Shown: positions 51,579-59,713 of the stretch, piece by piece
Layout of the letters: the number at the start of each line of letters is the position of its first letter
How positions within the stretch are numbered: the stretch's first letter is position 1
Translations under genes and position numbers: made by a program
DNA from: Pseudomonas guariconensis
GTDB lineage: Bacteria; Pseudomonadota; Gammaproteobacteria; Pseudomonadales; Pseudomonadaceae
Assembly: GCF_900102675.1 (NCBI RefSeq)
Contig: NZ_FMYX01000003.1
Location: 434,001-498,000 of the forward strand
Direction of reading: 5' to 3'
Length of the DNA: 64,000 bases
The notes under the pieces: model-generated
What the model saw: only the letters and a program-made list of their open reading frames with translations
Databases searched by the model: none
Told to the model about the DNA's origin: nothing

Positions 51579-51970
51579 TGTGGGCATTGATCGTTGATGG
51601 CGCCGTGCGCGAAGTGACCGAGATTGACCCGGCTGGGCGCTTCCATCCAACACTGACCTGGGTAGGGTGTGGTGCCGAAGTGGCGCCAGGGGATCGTTAC
51701 GACGACGGCGCTTTCTGGCCGCCGCTGGCAGCCGACCCGGCCGAGGCCGAGCGTTCCTGGCGTGATGGTGAAATCGCCGCCCATGAGTGGCTGGTGTCGC
51801 GGCACCGCGCCGAGGTCGAGCTGCAGCGCGACACCACGCTGACCGCCGAGCAGTACGCCGAGTTGCTGCAGTACCTGCAGGCGCTGCGCGATTGGCCAGC
51901 GGCCGAGGCCTTCCCCGACAGCGCCCAGCGACCCGTGGCGCCGCTCTGGATCGCCGAACAAACCCAATGA
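51578..51970 (+). CDS. Tail fibre assembly chaperone, copy 2 (130 aa)
   Basis: MWALIVDGAVREVTEIDPAG then a C-terminal half (TLTAEQYAELLQYLQALRDW and FPDSAQRPVAPLW) that copies the first chaperone almost word for word, while the N-terminal halves differ. Starts at ATG 51578, overlapping the glycine-rich gene stop (TGATG). Probably serves the glycine-rich protein. Confidence 0.82.
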   Translation: MWALIVDGAVREVTEIDPAGRFHPTLTWVGCGAEVAPGDRYDDGAFWPPLAADPAEAERSWRDGEIAAHEWLVSRHRAEVELQRDTTLTAEQYAELLQYLQALRDWPAAEAFPDSAQRPVAPLWIAEQTQ

Positions 51971-51999
51971 CGCCCCGCACCGACGGGGCGTTTTCTTTT
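51970..51999 (+). terminator. Terminator after the fibre genes
   Basis: ACGCCCCG-CACCGA-CGGGGCGT followed by TTTCTTTTC. Directly past the second chaperone. Separates the fibre block from the sheath gene, with a second hairpin 25 bases on. Confidence 0.78.
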
Positions 52000-52015
52000 C
52001 TGCTGTACCCATCCT

Positions 52016-52049
52016 GGCCTCGCCTTGCGGGGCCTTCTCGTTTCTGGAG
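52016..52049 (+). promoter_or_regulatory. Hairpin plus ribosome-site cassette before the sheath gene
   Basis: GGCCTCGC-CTT-GCGGGGCC (52016-52034, one G-T pair) followed by TTTCTGGAG (52041-52049), 6 bases before the ATG. Same layout as before the capsid gene and gene D. Confidence 0.65.
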
Positions 52050-52054
52050 TCTCT

Positions 52055-53221
52055 ATGAGCGGATTTTTCCACGGCGTTACCGTAACGAACGTCGATGTCG
52101 GCGCCCGCGTGATCGCACTGCCGTCGTCCTCGATCATTGGCCTGGTCGATACCTTCACCCCCGGCCCTGACACCACGGCCAAGGCCAACGATCTGGTCGT
52201 GATCACCAACGAACGCGAGGCGGTTGCAGCGTTCGGGCCGAACTCGGCGATCACCAAGGCCTGCCGGGCCATCTATACCCGCGCCAAGGCCGTCATCGTG
52301 GCGTGCGGCGTGGCCCAGGTCGCGGATGCGGCCGAGCTGACTTCGGCCATCATCGGTGGGGTGCTGGCCGACGGTAAGCGCACCGGCCTGCAGGCGCTGC
52401 TCGACGGCAAGAGTCGTTTCAACGCGCAGCCCCGCCTGCTGGTGGCGCCCAAGCACAGCGCGACGCAGGCCGTCGGTACCGCGCTCGTCGCCCTGGCCGA
52501 CAAGCTGCGCGGCATCGCCATCATCGATGGGCCGAACACCACTGACGAAGCGGCCATTGCTTACGCGGGTGAGTTCGGCGCCAAGCGTGCTTTCCTGGTC
52601 GACCCTGGTGTGCAGTTCTGGGATACCGACGCCGATGCAACGGTCGACGCGCCCAGCTCGGCCTGGGTGGCCGGCCTGTTCGCCTGGACTGACAGCGAGT
52701 ACGGCTTCTGGGCCTCGCCGTCGAACAAGGAGTTCGTCGGCATTACCGGCACCACGCGCTCTGTGGAGTTCCTCGACGGCGATGACACCTGCCGGGCCAA
52801 CCTGCTGAACAACGCCAATGTCGCCACCATCATCCGCGACGACGGCTACCGCTTGTGGGGCAACCGCACCCTGTCGAGCGATCCCAAGTGGGCCTTCGTC
52901 ACCCGTGTACGGACCATGGACATCGTCATGGACGCCATCCTCTACGGGCACAAGTGGGCCGTTGACCGCTCTATCACCGCGACCTATGTCGCTGATGTGA
53001 CCGAGGGCCTGCAGGCCTTCATGCGCGACCTGAAGAACCAGGGCGCGATCATCAACTTCGAGGTCTATGCAGACCCGGTGTTGAACACCGCCAGCCAGCT
53101 CGAGCAGGGCAAGGTGTATTGGAACATCCGCTTCACCGACGTTCCGCCTGCCGAAAACCCCAACTTCCGCGTCGAGATCACCAACCAGTGGCTGACCGAA
53201 GTCCTCTCGTCCGCCGCTTAA
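52055..53221 (+). CDS. Tail sheath protein FI (388 aa)
   Basis: The contractile outer tube. The family signature is complete: FHGVTVTNVDVGARVIALPS at the start, IGLVDTF, then YADPVLNTASQLEQGKVYWN and the ending FRVEITNQWLTEVL, all P2 FI-like. ATG 52055 follows the hairpin cassette and TGGAG. Confidence 0.95.
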   Translation: MSGFFHGVTVTNVDVGARVIALPSSSIIGLVDTFTPGPDTTAKANDLVVITNEREAVAAFGPNSAITKACRAIYTRAKAVIVACGVAQVADAAELTSAIIGGVLADGKRTGLQALLDGKSRFNAQPRLLVAPKHSATQAVGTALVALADKLRGIAIIDGPNTTDEAAIAYAGEFGAKRAFLVDPGVQFWDTDADATVDAPSSAWVAGLFAWTDSEYGFWASPSNKEFVGITGTTRSVEFLDGDDTCRANLLNNANVATIIRDDGYRLWGNRTLSSDPKWAFVTRVRTMDIVMDAILYGHKWAVDRSITATYVADVTEGLQAFMRDLKNQGAIINFEVYADPVLNTASQLEQGKVYWNIRFTDVPPAENPNFRVEITNQWLTEVLSSAA

Positions 53222-53233
53222 GGAGCGCAACCG

Positions 53234-53743
53234 ATGGCAATGATTCCTCAATCCCTATCCAACCTGAACCTGTTCGTCGATGGCATCAGCTTCCAGGGCG
53301 AATGCACCAGTCTGACCCTGCCCAAGCTCACCCTGAAGATGGAGGAGCATCGGGCCGGTGGCATGGACATCCCGGTCGAAATGGACCAGGGCATGGAAAA
53401 GCAGGAGGCGGCGTTCACCACCACGGGCGTGCGTCGTGAGTCGCTCAAGTTCTTCGGCCTCGCCGATGGGACAGCCTTCAACGGTACTTTCCGGGGTGCC
53501 TTCAAGGGCCTCAAGGGCAAGATCACTCCGGTGGTCGTCACCTTGCGCGGCTCGCTCAAGGAAGTCGACATGGGCGACTGGAAGTCGGGCGACAAGGCCG
53601 AGTTCAAACACAGCGTTGCTGTGACCTATTACAAGCTCGAGGTCGAAGGGCGCGTGATCTATGAGATTGACCCGCTCGGCATGAAGCGCGTGATCGACGG
53701 CGTCGACCAGCTCGCCGCGCAACGCCAGGCCCTCGGCCTGTAA
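53234..53743 (+). CDS. Tail tube protein FII (169 aa)
   Basis: Inner tube of the contractile tail: MAMIPQSLSNLNLFVDGISF, CTSLTLPKLTLKMEEHRAGG, and LGMKRVIDGVDQLAAQRQAL at the end, matching P2 FII. It follows the sheath with 12 bases between. ATG 53234 after AAGGAG. Confidence 0.95.
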   Translation: MAMIPQSLSNLNLFVDGISFQGECTSLTLPKLTLKMEEHRAGGMDIPVEMDQGMEKQEAAFTTTGVRRESLKFFGLADGTAFNGTFRGAFKGLKGKITPVVVTLRGSLKEVDMGDWKSGDKAEFKHSVAVTYYKLEVEGRVIYEIDPLGMKRVIDGVDQLAAQRQALGL

Positions 53744-53770
53744 TCCCCTTCCAAACAAAGGTATTTACAT

Positions 53771-54067
53771 ATGAGCAAGAAAATCCCCGCCTGGATGTCG
53801 CTGCAGACTGATCGCGTTACCGTCAGACTCTCCACTCCCAGCGAGGCCAATGGCGTACAGGTCGACGCCTTGACCATGCGGGCGCCGACCGTGCGCGATG
53901 TTCGTGCCGCCCAGTCCACGGACAATGGCGACGAAAACCAGCGCGAGCTGAACCTGTTTGCCAGCCTGTGCGAGGTCGGCATCAAGGATCTCGAAGGGCT
54001 GGCCCTCAAGGACTACAACCGCCTCTCGGCCGGCTATTTTCGCCTGGTGCAGGACGACGAGTTTTGA
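53771..54067 (+). CDS. Tail assembly chaperone E (98 aa)
   Basis: First part of the tail assembly chaperone pair. MSKKIPAWMSLQTDRVTVRL, the middle with NLFASLCEVGIKDLEGLALK, and the end VQDDEF. The stop codon TGA comes after TTT; a second frame (E') begins at the same spot and would be reached by ribosomal frameshifting, as in other long-tailed phages. ATG 53771. Confidence 0.85.
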   Translation: MSKKIPAWMSLQTDRVTVRLSTPSEANGVQVDALTMRAPTVRDVRAAQSTDNGDENQRELNLFASLCEVGIKDLEGLALKDYNRLSAGYFRLVQDDEF

Positions 54068-54179
54068 TCCCCAGTTGCAGAAGCACATGGCCAAGCGGTT
54101 AGTGCGGGATCTCGGCTTTTCGGCTGCAGAAATCATGACCATGCCCTGGGAGGACATGGTCTGGTGGCTCACGGATTGA
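54063..54179 (+). CDS. Tail assembly chaperone extension E' (GpE-like, frameshift-made)
   Basis: The second frame reads FDPQLQKHMAKRLVRDLGFS and ends EDMVWWLTD, similar to the P2 GpE' family ending (a short helical segment with WW or similar aromatic pair). It is +1 (or -2) relative to E. The shift site is GAG-TTT-TGA at 54059-54067, where tRNA-Phe could slip one base forward at the stop codon. An independent ATG at 54088 (MAKRLVRD) lacks a ribosome site. The frameshift fusion is inference from the layout. Confidence 0.65.
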   Translation, partial: FDPQLQKHMAKRLVRDLGFSAAEIMTMPWEDMVWWLTD

Positions 54180-54198
54180 GCCTACTGAGGGTTAGCGC

Positions 54199-56970
54199 AT
54201 GGCAAAGAACAAGCTCTCGATAGCGCTGGAGCTCGGTGGCGTCGTTTCCTCTTCGTTGGGATCGGCGTTCAAAACCGTCGATGGCCACATCTCCAAGCTC
54301 GAGGCAAAAGGCAACAAGGCCAAAGTGCTCAAGGGCATGATTGGCGACACGCAGCGCCTGCAGGCCGAGTGGAAGAAGGCGCACGATACCGGTGCTGCCG
54401 GTGCCGACAAGCTGCTGCGTAAGCTCGACAGCAATCTCGATTCCTTGCGCAAGCAGGGGGTTGAGGTCGGGCGTCTCTCGCGGGAATACCAGCGGTTAGG
54501 GCGCGAGGCGAAAGCTGCAGATCTGCAGCTGAAAGGTCACCAGCAGATCCAGCAGGGCAAGGACGGGCTTAAGTCGAACCTCGGTCGGGCGGCAATCGGT
54601 GTCGGCCTGGCAGCGGTACCGACCACTATCAGCGCGGGCTACCAAGCGATCATCCGTGATATCGCGATCAAGTCGGATATCGTCAACAAGCCGCAGGAGG
54701 CGCAGTTGAGCCGGGCGGTGATCGACACCGCACGGGATACCGGTATGTCGCGCAATGACGTGGCAGACCTGATCAACCAGTTGGTCGGCGCCGGTATGGA
54801 CGTCGAAAAGGCCATGGCCTACGCGCCAACGGCGGCCAAGTTCGCCATCGGCCAAGGGTCGTCGGGCGTCGATACGGCGGCAATGATCCAGGCGCTGCAG
54901 CAAAACGCCAAGATCACCGACCCCAAGGTGATGCAGCAGGCCCTGGAGGCCATCGCCTATCAGGGGCAGGCGGGCTCGTTCGAGGCCGCCGACATGGCCA
55001 AGTGGTTCCCTCAGCTGCTGGCCGGTATGGAGAAGAACGGCGTCACCGGGCTGGATGCGGTCACGTCACTGGGTGCCATGCTGCAGGTGCAGATGAAGAC
55101 GGCCGGTAGCTCCGACGAAGCAGCCAACAACTTCAAGAACTGGATGGAGAAGATCGGCGCGGGCGACATCCAGAGGAACTATGAAAAGGCCGGTATCGAC
55201 TACCAAAAGTCCCTGAACACCGGACTGCAGAAAGGGATGAACGTCTTCGAGGCGTCCATGGGTCTGGCGATGCAGTACATCGAGAAGACCGACCCGAAGA
55301 AGGCCTTGGAGTTGAAGGAGGCCCAAGCCAAGATCGACAAGGAAGTCGACCCGGAGAAGGCCACCAAGGCTCTCCAGGCCCTGGAGAAATCCCTGCGTAC
55401 CGGGGACGTGTTTGCCGACCAGCAGGTCAAGGCGGCGCTGACCGCTTATGCGCAAAACCGGGGCCTGTACAACACGCTGAAAGCCGACTCGGCCGATGCG
55501 AAGAAGGTCGCCGGGATCCTCGACAAGAACCTGGCCGAGCGCCGTGAAACCTCTGCGCAGCGTTGGTCGGAGCTTGGCCAGGCGATGGACGACTCCATGC
55601 GCAGCATTGGCGACGCCATTCGTCCGGCGACCGACATGCTCGCTGTCGGCTTGACCAAGACGGCCCACGTCGTCACCGACCTGTCCGACAGGTTGCCGGG
55701 CCTGGCTCTGGGTGTCTCGGGAGTCGCTGCTGCGGTCATGACCTTCCTCACGGCGCGTAGCGCAGTCCGTATCGGGCGTGGCGTGTTCAATCTTGCGCGT
55801 GGCCGGGGCATGGAGCGGGGCCTGGGCGGTGGCGGTGCCGGCGAATTGCCCGCCACCGGTAACAAGGTGGTGGACGCAGGCCTTGGTGTGCTCGGCAAGG
55901 TGTTGGGCGGTCCGGCCAGTAATGACCCTGGCCGTAGCGACGATCCGCAACGAGTCTTCGTCGTCAATGCCAGTGCTATCGGAGGCCTTGGGTCGCCGGC
56001 CGGTGCCGACGCCGGAGCATCGGGCAAGCGTCGTCGTGGACGTCGGGCGCGTCGGCAAACCGGTGGAGCGTTTGGCAACACTCGGGTGCCAGCGCCTCGA
56101 GTCGCGACACCGGGTATGGCAACGATTGCCAGCGAGGCAGCGGGGGCGCTGGATGGGAAGGCCATCGGTCGAACAGTGCGCAGCCTGCGCGGTATTACCA
56201 GAGGCTTGTCGAAGATCCCAGGTGGCAAGCTGGTCGATGCCATCCCCGGTGTCATCGATACCGCGCTCAATGCCGAAACGCGGGATGAGAAGGCAGAGGG
56301 CTATGGCAGCGTCGCGGGTGGCCTGGCAGGCGCCTGGGCGGGCGGGTCTGCGGGAGCGGCGACCGGGGCCTTGATCGGTTCCATCGTGCCCGGCATCGGT
56401 ACCGCCATCGGCGGGGTGGTCGGTGGCGCCATTGGCGCGGTGCTGGGTGGTATCGGCGGTGAGTCTGTCGGTGGGTATCTGGGCAAGAAGGTGTTCGGCG
56501 GCGATGAGGCCAAGCCGGAGGCGCCGACCATGGTGGCCAAGAAGGCCGACCCGCCGTCGACACCAGCTGCACCGGCCGTGTCCTACGACCCGCTTGATCC
56601 CAACTCCAAGGATCCCTTCCTGTTGCCAGCGTTGACTGCCAACCGTGTGCGGTTCCCTGGAGCGGGGTTGGTGCCGCCGCAGGGTCCGGCGACGGGCGAT
56701 GTGGTCCGCGAGTTGGCCAAGGCTTCGCCGCCGGCACCCAGTGTCCCAGAGATTGCCAAGGCGGCAGCGCCCAAGGTGGAGCCGCCGAAGGTAGATCAGT
56801 CGTTCGCGTTCTCGCCGAACATGGCCATCAACGTGCAAGGGGATGTGAAGGATCCGGCACAGCTGGTCCGTGAGATGGAGGGGCCGCTGCGGGCGATGTT
56901 CGACACCTTCAGTCGGGAGCAGGCGGCTCGTCAGTCTTCTACCCAGCTGTTCGATCCTGCTCACGTTTAA
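54199..56970 (+). CDS. Tape measure protein T (923 aa)
   Basis: Sets tail length and is ejected with the DNA. N-terminal half is helical, with coiled-coil parts (AEWKKAHDTGAAGADKLLRK) and a TP901-like domain around 130-300 (AIKSDIVNKPQEAQLSRAVI, AMAYAPTAAKFAIGQGSSGV). A glycine-rich hydrophobic stretch (about 710-760, AGAWAGGSAGAATGALIGSI) could insert in the membrane. The C-terminal third is Pro/Ala-rich. Long for the P2 type (P2 T is about 815). ATG 54199. Confidence 0.93.
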   Translation: MAKNKLSIALELGGVVSSSLGSAFKTVDGHISKLEAKGNKAKVLKGMIGDTQRLQAEWKKAHDTGAAGADKLLRKLDSNLDSLRKQGVEVGRLSREYQRLGREAKAADLQLKGHQQIQQGKDGLKSNLGRAAIGVGLAAVPTTISAGYQAIIRDIAIKSDIVNKPQEAQLSRAVIDTARDTGMSRNDVADLINQLVGAGMDVEKAMAYAPTAAKFAIGQGSSGVDTAAMIQALQQNAKITDPKVMQQALEAIAYQGQAGSFEAADMAKWFPQLLAGMEKNGVTGLDAVTSLGAMLQVQMKTAGSSDEAANNFKNWMEKIGAGDIQRNYEKAGIDYQKSLNTGLQKGMNVFEASMGLAMQYIEKTDPKKALELKEAQAKIDKEVDPEKATKALQALEKSLRTGDVFADQQVKAALTAYAQNRGLYNTLKADSADAKKVAGILDKNLAERRETSAQRWSELGQAMDDSMRSIGDAIRPATDMLAVGLTKTAHVVTDLSDRLPGLALGVSGVAAAVMTFLTARSAVRIGRGVFNLARGRGMERGLGGGGAGELPATGNKVVDAGLGVLGKVLGGPASNDPGRSDDPQRVFVVNASAIGGLGSPAGADAGASGKRRRGRRARRQTGGAFGNTRVPAPRVATPGMATIASEAAGALDGKAIGRTVRSLRGITRGLSKIPGGKLVDAIPGVIDTALNAETRDEKAEGYGSVAGGLAGAWAGGSAGAATGALIGSIVPGIGTAIGGVVGGAIGAVLGGIGGESVGGYLGKKVFGGDEAKPEAPTMVAKKADPPSTPAAPAVSYDPLDPNSKDPFLLPALTANRVRFPGAGLVPPQGPATGDVVRELAKASPPAPSVPEIAKAAAPKVEPPKVDQSFAFSPNMAINVQGDVKDPAQLVREMEGPLRAMFDTFSREQAARQSSTQLFDPAHV

Positions 56971-56979
56971 GGAGGTGGT

Positions 56980-57825
56980 ATGGGCTACATGGAATCAATG
57001 GGGTCGGCGCTCAAGTCGGTTGTTGCAGCCGGCGAGGCGGGCCGGACGAGCCTCGACGGCATGCTTGGCCCCCTCAACGGTGCGGTTAGCGACATGACCG
57101 GTGCGGCCTCAGAGCTGGAAGACCTGCCGATCATTGGCCCGGCCGTGGGTGCCAAGCTGCAGCGGACCATGCGGGCGATCAACGCCGCGCAGGCCAGAGT
57201 GGGGCAGGTGGCCTCGATGTACAGTCGGGCCGTCTCGGCGGCCAGTCAGGTGCAGGAGCGCATCGGTGCGCTCAAGGAGCAGGCTGCCAGGGCTGGAGCC
57301 GCCATCAACCGGATCGCGGGCAAGGTCAGCCCGTCGCTGGCCAACATCCTCCCCACCGGGGCATTGGGCGGCGAGCTGACTCCCGCGGCTGAGGCGGTGA
57401 AGCCATTCCCGCACCTGCTGATCCTGCAGCCGCTGGACCCGAAGGCGAAGCCGTATTACTTCAACCTTGATACGGCTGCGTTTGATGAACTGCGCCGGCA
57501 AACCAGCTTCCGCTGGGCCTCGCAGGAACGCCTGACGCGAAGCCCGGCGCAGCAGGCAACAGGGCAGGGCGACGACAAGATCTCGCTCAAGGGGGCGATT
57601 TACCCCCTCTTCAAGGGCGGCCTGGGTCAGCTGCAGACGCTGCGCAGTATCGGTCGGCAGCTTCAGCCGTTGAGCCTGATCACCGGCTACGGCGAAGTGC
57701 TCGGCACCTGGTGCCTGACCAGCATCGATGAGGAGCAAGCCAGCTTGCTGGCCGGTGGGATTCCTCGGAAACAAGGCTTCAGTCTGGAGTTTGTGAGCTA
57801 TGGCGACGACCTGCAGAGCGTCTGA
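56980..57825 (+). CDS. Tail protein gpU (281 aa)
   Basis: P2 U-like tail assembly protein with a helical N-terminal extension of about 130 residues (ARVGQVASMYSRAVSAASQV), before the U domain which has FPHLLILQPLDPKAKPYYFN and RWASQERLTRSPAQQ and ends FSLEFVSYGDDLQSV. Overlaps gpX by 26 bases. ATG 56980 after GGAGGTGGT. Confidence 0.88.
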   Translation: MGYMESMGSALKSVVAAGEAGRTSLDGMLGPLNGAVSDMTGAASELEDLPIIGPAVGAKLQRTMRAINAAQARVGQVASMYSRAVSAASQVQERIGALKEQAARAGAAINRIAGKVSPSLANILPTGALGGELTPAAEAVKPFPHLLILQPLDPKAKPYYFNLDTAAFDELRRQTSFRWASQERLTRSPAQQATGQGDDKISLKGAIYPLFKGGLGQLQTLRSIGRQLQPLSLITGYGEVLGTWCLTSIDEEQASLLAGGIPRKQGFSLEFVSYGDDLQSV

Positions 57826-58006
57826 TGGAGATCTGCTCGACACTCTCTGTCAGCGCTATTACGGCCATTTGAGCGGCACCGTGGAGTTGGTGCTGCAGGC
57901 CAATCCAGGGTTGGCGGATGAGCCGCAGCCCTACCGTGCGGGGCTGCTGATCCACTTCCCGGATCTGCCGCCCACGACAGTCGAGACGATCATGCTGTGG
58001 GATTGA
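57800..58006 (+). CDS. Tail protein gpX, LysM type (68 aa)
   Basis: DGDLLDTLCQRYYGHLSGTV and LIHFPDLPPTTVETIMLWD: the short LysM-like P2 X. It lies at the baseplate hub. Starts inside gpU (ATG 57800). Confidence 0.92.
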   Translation: MATTCRASDGDLLDTLCQRYYGHLSGTVELVLQANPGLADEPQPYRAGLLIHFPDLPPTTVETIMLWD

Positions 58007-58022
58007 TCCCACGTTGTACCCC

Positions 58023-58058
58023 GAGCCCCGCCGCGTGCGGGGCTCATCATTTCTGGAG
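58023..58058 (+). promoter_or_regulatory. Hairpin plus ribosome-site cassette before gene D
   Basis: GAGCCCCGC-CGCGT-GCGGGGCTC (58023-58045) followed by TTTCTGGAG (58050-58058), 6 bases before the ATG. Third copy of the layout seen before the capsid and sheath genes. Confidence 0.65.
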
Positions 58059-58063
58059 GATGC

Positions 58064-59113
58064 ATGAAACCCAGCTTTCGTATCGTGGCTGATAGCCGGG
58101 ACATCACGGCGCTGATCAATGACCGCCTGCTGTTGCTGCGCACTTCCGACAAACCCGGCATGGAGTCGGACGAGTTCGAGCTGCGTATCGATGATCGCGA
58201 TCAGGCGGTGTCGTTGCCGGTGCGCGGTGCCAAGATCGAGGTGTATCTGGGCTATGACCAGAACCTGGCACGCCTGGGTAGCTACACCGTCGATGAGGTC
58301 GAAGTGACCGGCCCGCCCGACACCATCACCATTCGCGGTAAGGCCAGCGACATGCGCGGCAGCGGCAAGACCACGCGCAGCGGTAGTTGGGAAGGCGTGC
58401 CACTGGCGCAGATCGTGCGCGACGTGGCCGCCCGCAACGGCTGGACGCCGGTCTGTTCGGTGCAGACCAAGGTCGCCCGCATCGATCAGAACAACGAATC
58501 CGACTTCAACTTCATTACGCGCCTGGCTCGGCAGTACGACTGCACGGCGAAGGTGGCCGACGGCAAGTTGCTGGTCATGCCGCGTCAGGCTAGCCAGAGC
58601 GCGAGCGGCAAAGCCCTGGCCATGATCACGATCACCCGGGCGGATGTCAGCCGGTACTCGTTCAAGTTCGGTGATCGCAGCTCGCAGAAGGCGGTCAAGA
58701 CCAAGCATCAGGACAAGAAGTCGGGTGCGCTGACTGTGATCGAGCTGAGCAACGATGAAGCGCCTGCAGGCTTGCCGGCTGTCCACACCGACCGCCACAT
58801 CTACCCCGACAAGGGCGCCGCCGAACAGGCCGCCAAGGCGCGTCTGGCGGCGTTCAACCGCAGCACTGCAGGGGTGCGCCTGGAGATGGTGGGGCGTACC
58901 GACCTGTTCGCCGAGCGCCGCATCAACGCCCAGGGGTTCAAAGCTGGCCTGGACGGTGAGTACCTGGTCGACAGCGTGGAGCAGGTGTTCACGCAGGCCG
59001 GGTGGACCACCACGGTCGAGTGCAATGCCGGCAAACAGGGCAAGGCCAAGGCCGCTGGCAAGAAGAAAAAGGAGAAGAAGCCACTCAAGGTGGTGGAAGT
59101 CCAACCTCGATAA
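58064..59113 (+). CDS. Baseplate hub protein, late control gene D family (349 aa)
   Basis: P2 D-like hub, gp27 fold. The sequence has SFRIVADSRDITALINDRLL at the start, SDEFELRIDDRD, SGSWEGVPLAQIVRDVAARN and GLDGEYLVDSVEQVFTQAGW near the end, with a lysine-rich tail (KKKKEKKP). The family name is late control D, but the product forms the tail hub that carries the spike. ATG 58064. Confidence 0.93.
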   Translation: MKPSFRIVADSRDITALINDRLLLLRTSDKPGMESDEFELRIDDRDQAVSLPVRGAKIEVYLGYDQNLARLGSYTVDEVEVTGPPDTITIRGKASDMRGSGKTTRSGSWEGVPLAQIVRDVAARNGWTPVCSVQTKVARIDQNNESDFNFITRLARQYDCTAKVADGKLLVMPRQASQSASGKALAMITITRADVSRYSFKFGDRSSQKAVKTKHQDKKSGALTVIELSNDEAPAGLPAVHTDRHIYPDKGAAEQAAKARLAAFNRSTAGVRLEMVGRTDLFAERRINAQGFKAGLDGEYLVDSVEQVFTQAGWTTTVECNAGKQGKAKAAGKKKKEKKPLKVVEVQPR

Positions 59114-59114
59114 C

Positions 59115-59136
59115 GCCGGCAGTCGCCGGCTTTTTT
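59115..59136 (+). terminator. Terminator after gene D
   Basis: GCCGGC-AGTC-GCCGGC followed by six T residues. Lies between the tail module and the lysis genes, so read-through is needed for lysis unless a separate promoter exists. Confidence 0.82.
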
Positions 59137-59161
59137 ATGTCCACACGAAGGATTACACGCA

Positions 59162-59713
59162 ATGCCTATCACTGAAAAACAGCTCCTGCAGATCCTCCCC
59201 AACGCCGGCCGCCAAGCCGGCGTTTTTGTTCCTGGCCTCAACGCCACCATGGGCAAGTTCGCCATCATCACCCGGCTGCGCATGGCGGCGTTCATCGCCC
59301 AGATCGGACACGAGTCGGGGCAGCTGCGTTACGTGCGCGAGCTGGGCAATGACAAGTACCTGGCCAAGTACGACACCGGGCGTCTGGCCCGGCGCCTGGG
59401 CAACACGCCCGAAGCTGATGGCGACGGGCAGAAGTACCGTGGCCGTGGACTGATCCAAGTCACCGGCCACCACAACTACGAAGCCTGCAGCGAGGCCTTG
59501 TTCGGCGACAGCCGCTTGCTCAATGCCCCGGAGCTGCTCGAGCAGCCGGTATACGCCGCGTTGTCGGCGGGCTGGTTCTGGCAGAAGGAGGGGTTGAACA
59601 CCCTGGCCGACAAGGGTGATTTCGTGGCCATCACCAAGCGCATCAACGGCGGCACCAATGGCCTCGAGGATCGCGAGGCGCTCTACAAGCGAGCGCTTGA
59701 GGTGCTGCAGTGA
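59162..59713 (+). CDS. Endolysin, glycoside hydrolase family 19 (183 aa)
   Basis: Cuts peptidoglycan. The chitinase-like catalytic domain has the acid Glu51 in QIGHESGQLRYVRE and the second acid Glu60, then GQKYRGRGLIQVTGHHNY, typical of GH19 endolysins of Pseudomonas phages and R-pyocins. No signal peptide, so it needs the holin, whose gene is about 23 kb upstream. ATG 59162; the stop overlaps the Rz gene by 4 bases. Confidence 0.93.
   Translation: MPITEKQLLQILPNAGRQAGVFVPGLNATMGKFAIITRLRMAAFIAQIGHESGQLRYVRELGNDKYLAKYDTGRLARRLGNTPEADGDGQKYRGRGLIQVTGHHNYEACSEALFGDSRLLNAPELLEQPVYAALSAGWFWQKEGLNTLADKGDFVAITKRINGGTNGLEDREALYKRALEVLQ

Noticed and set aside
51446-53251. 601-codon open frame antisense to the fibre chaperone and tail sheath
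   Set aside because: The plus-strand sheath is certain; the antisense frame has no start signal or recognisable domain.
55066-56964. 632-codon open frame antisense to the tape measure gene
   Set aside because: A high-GC mirror frame; the plus-strand tape measure has family-typical sequence and coupling to neighbours, while the antisense product looks like low-complexity Arg/Gly/His-rich noise.
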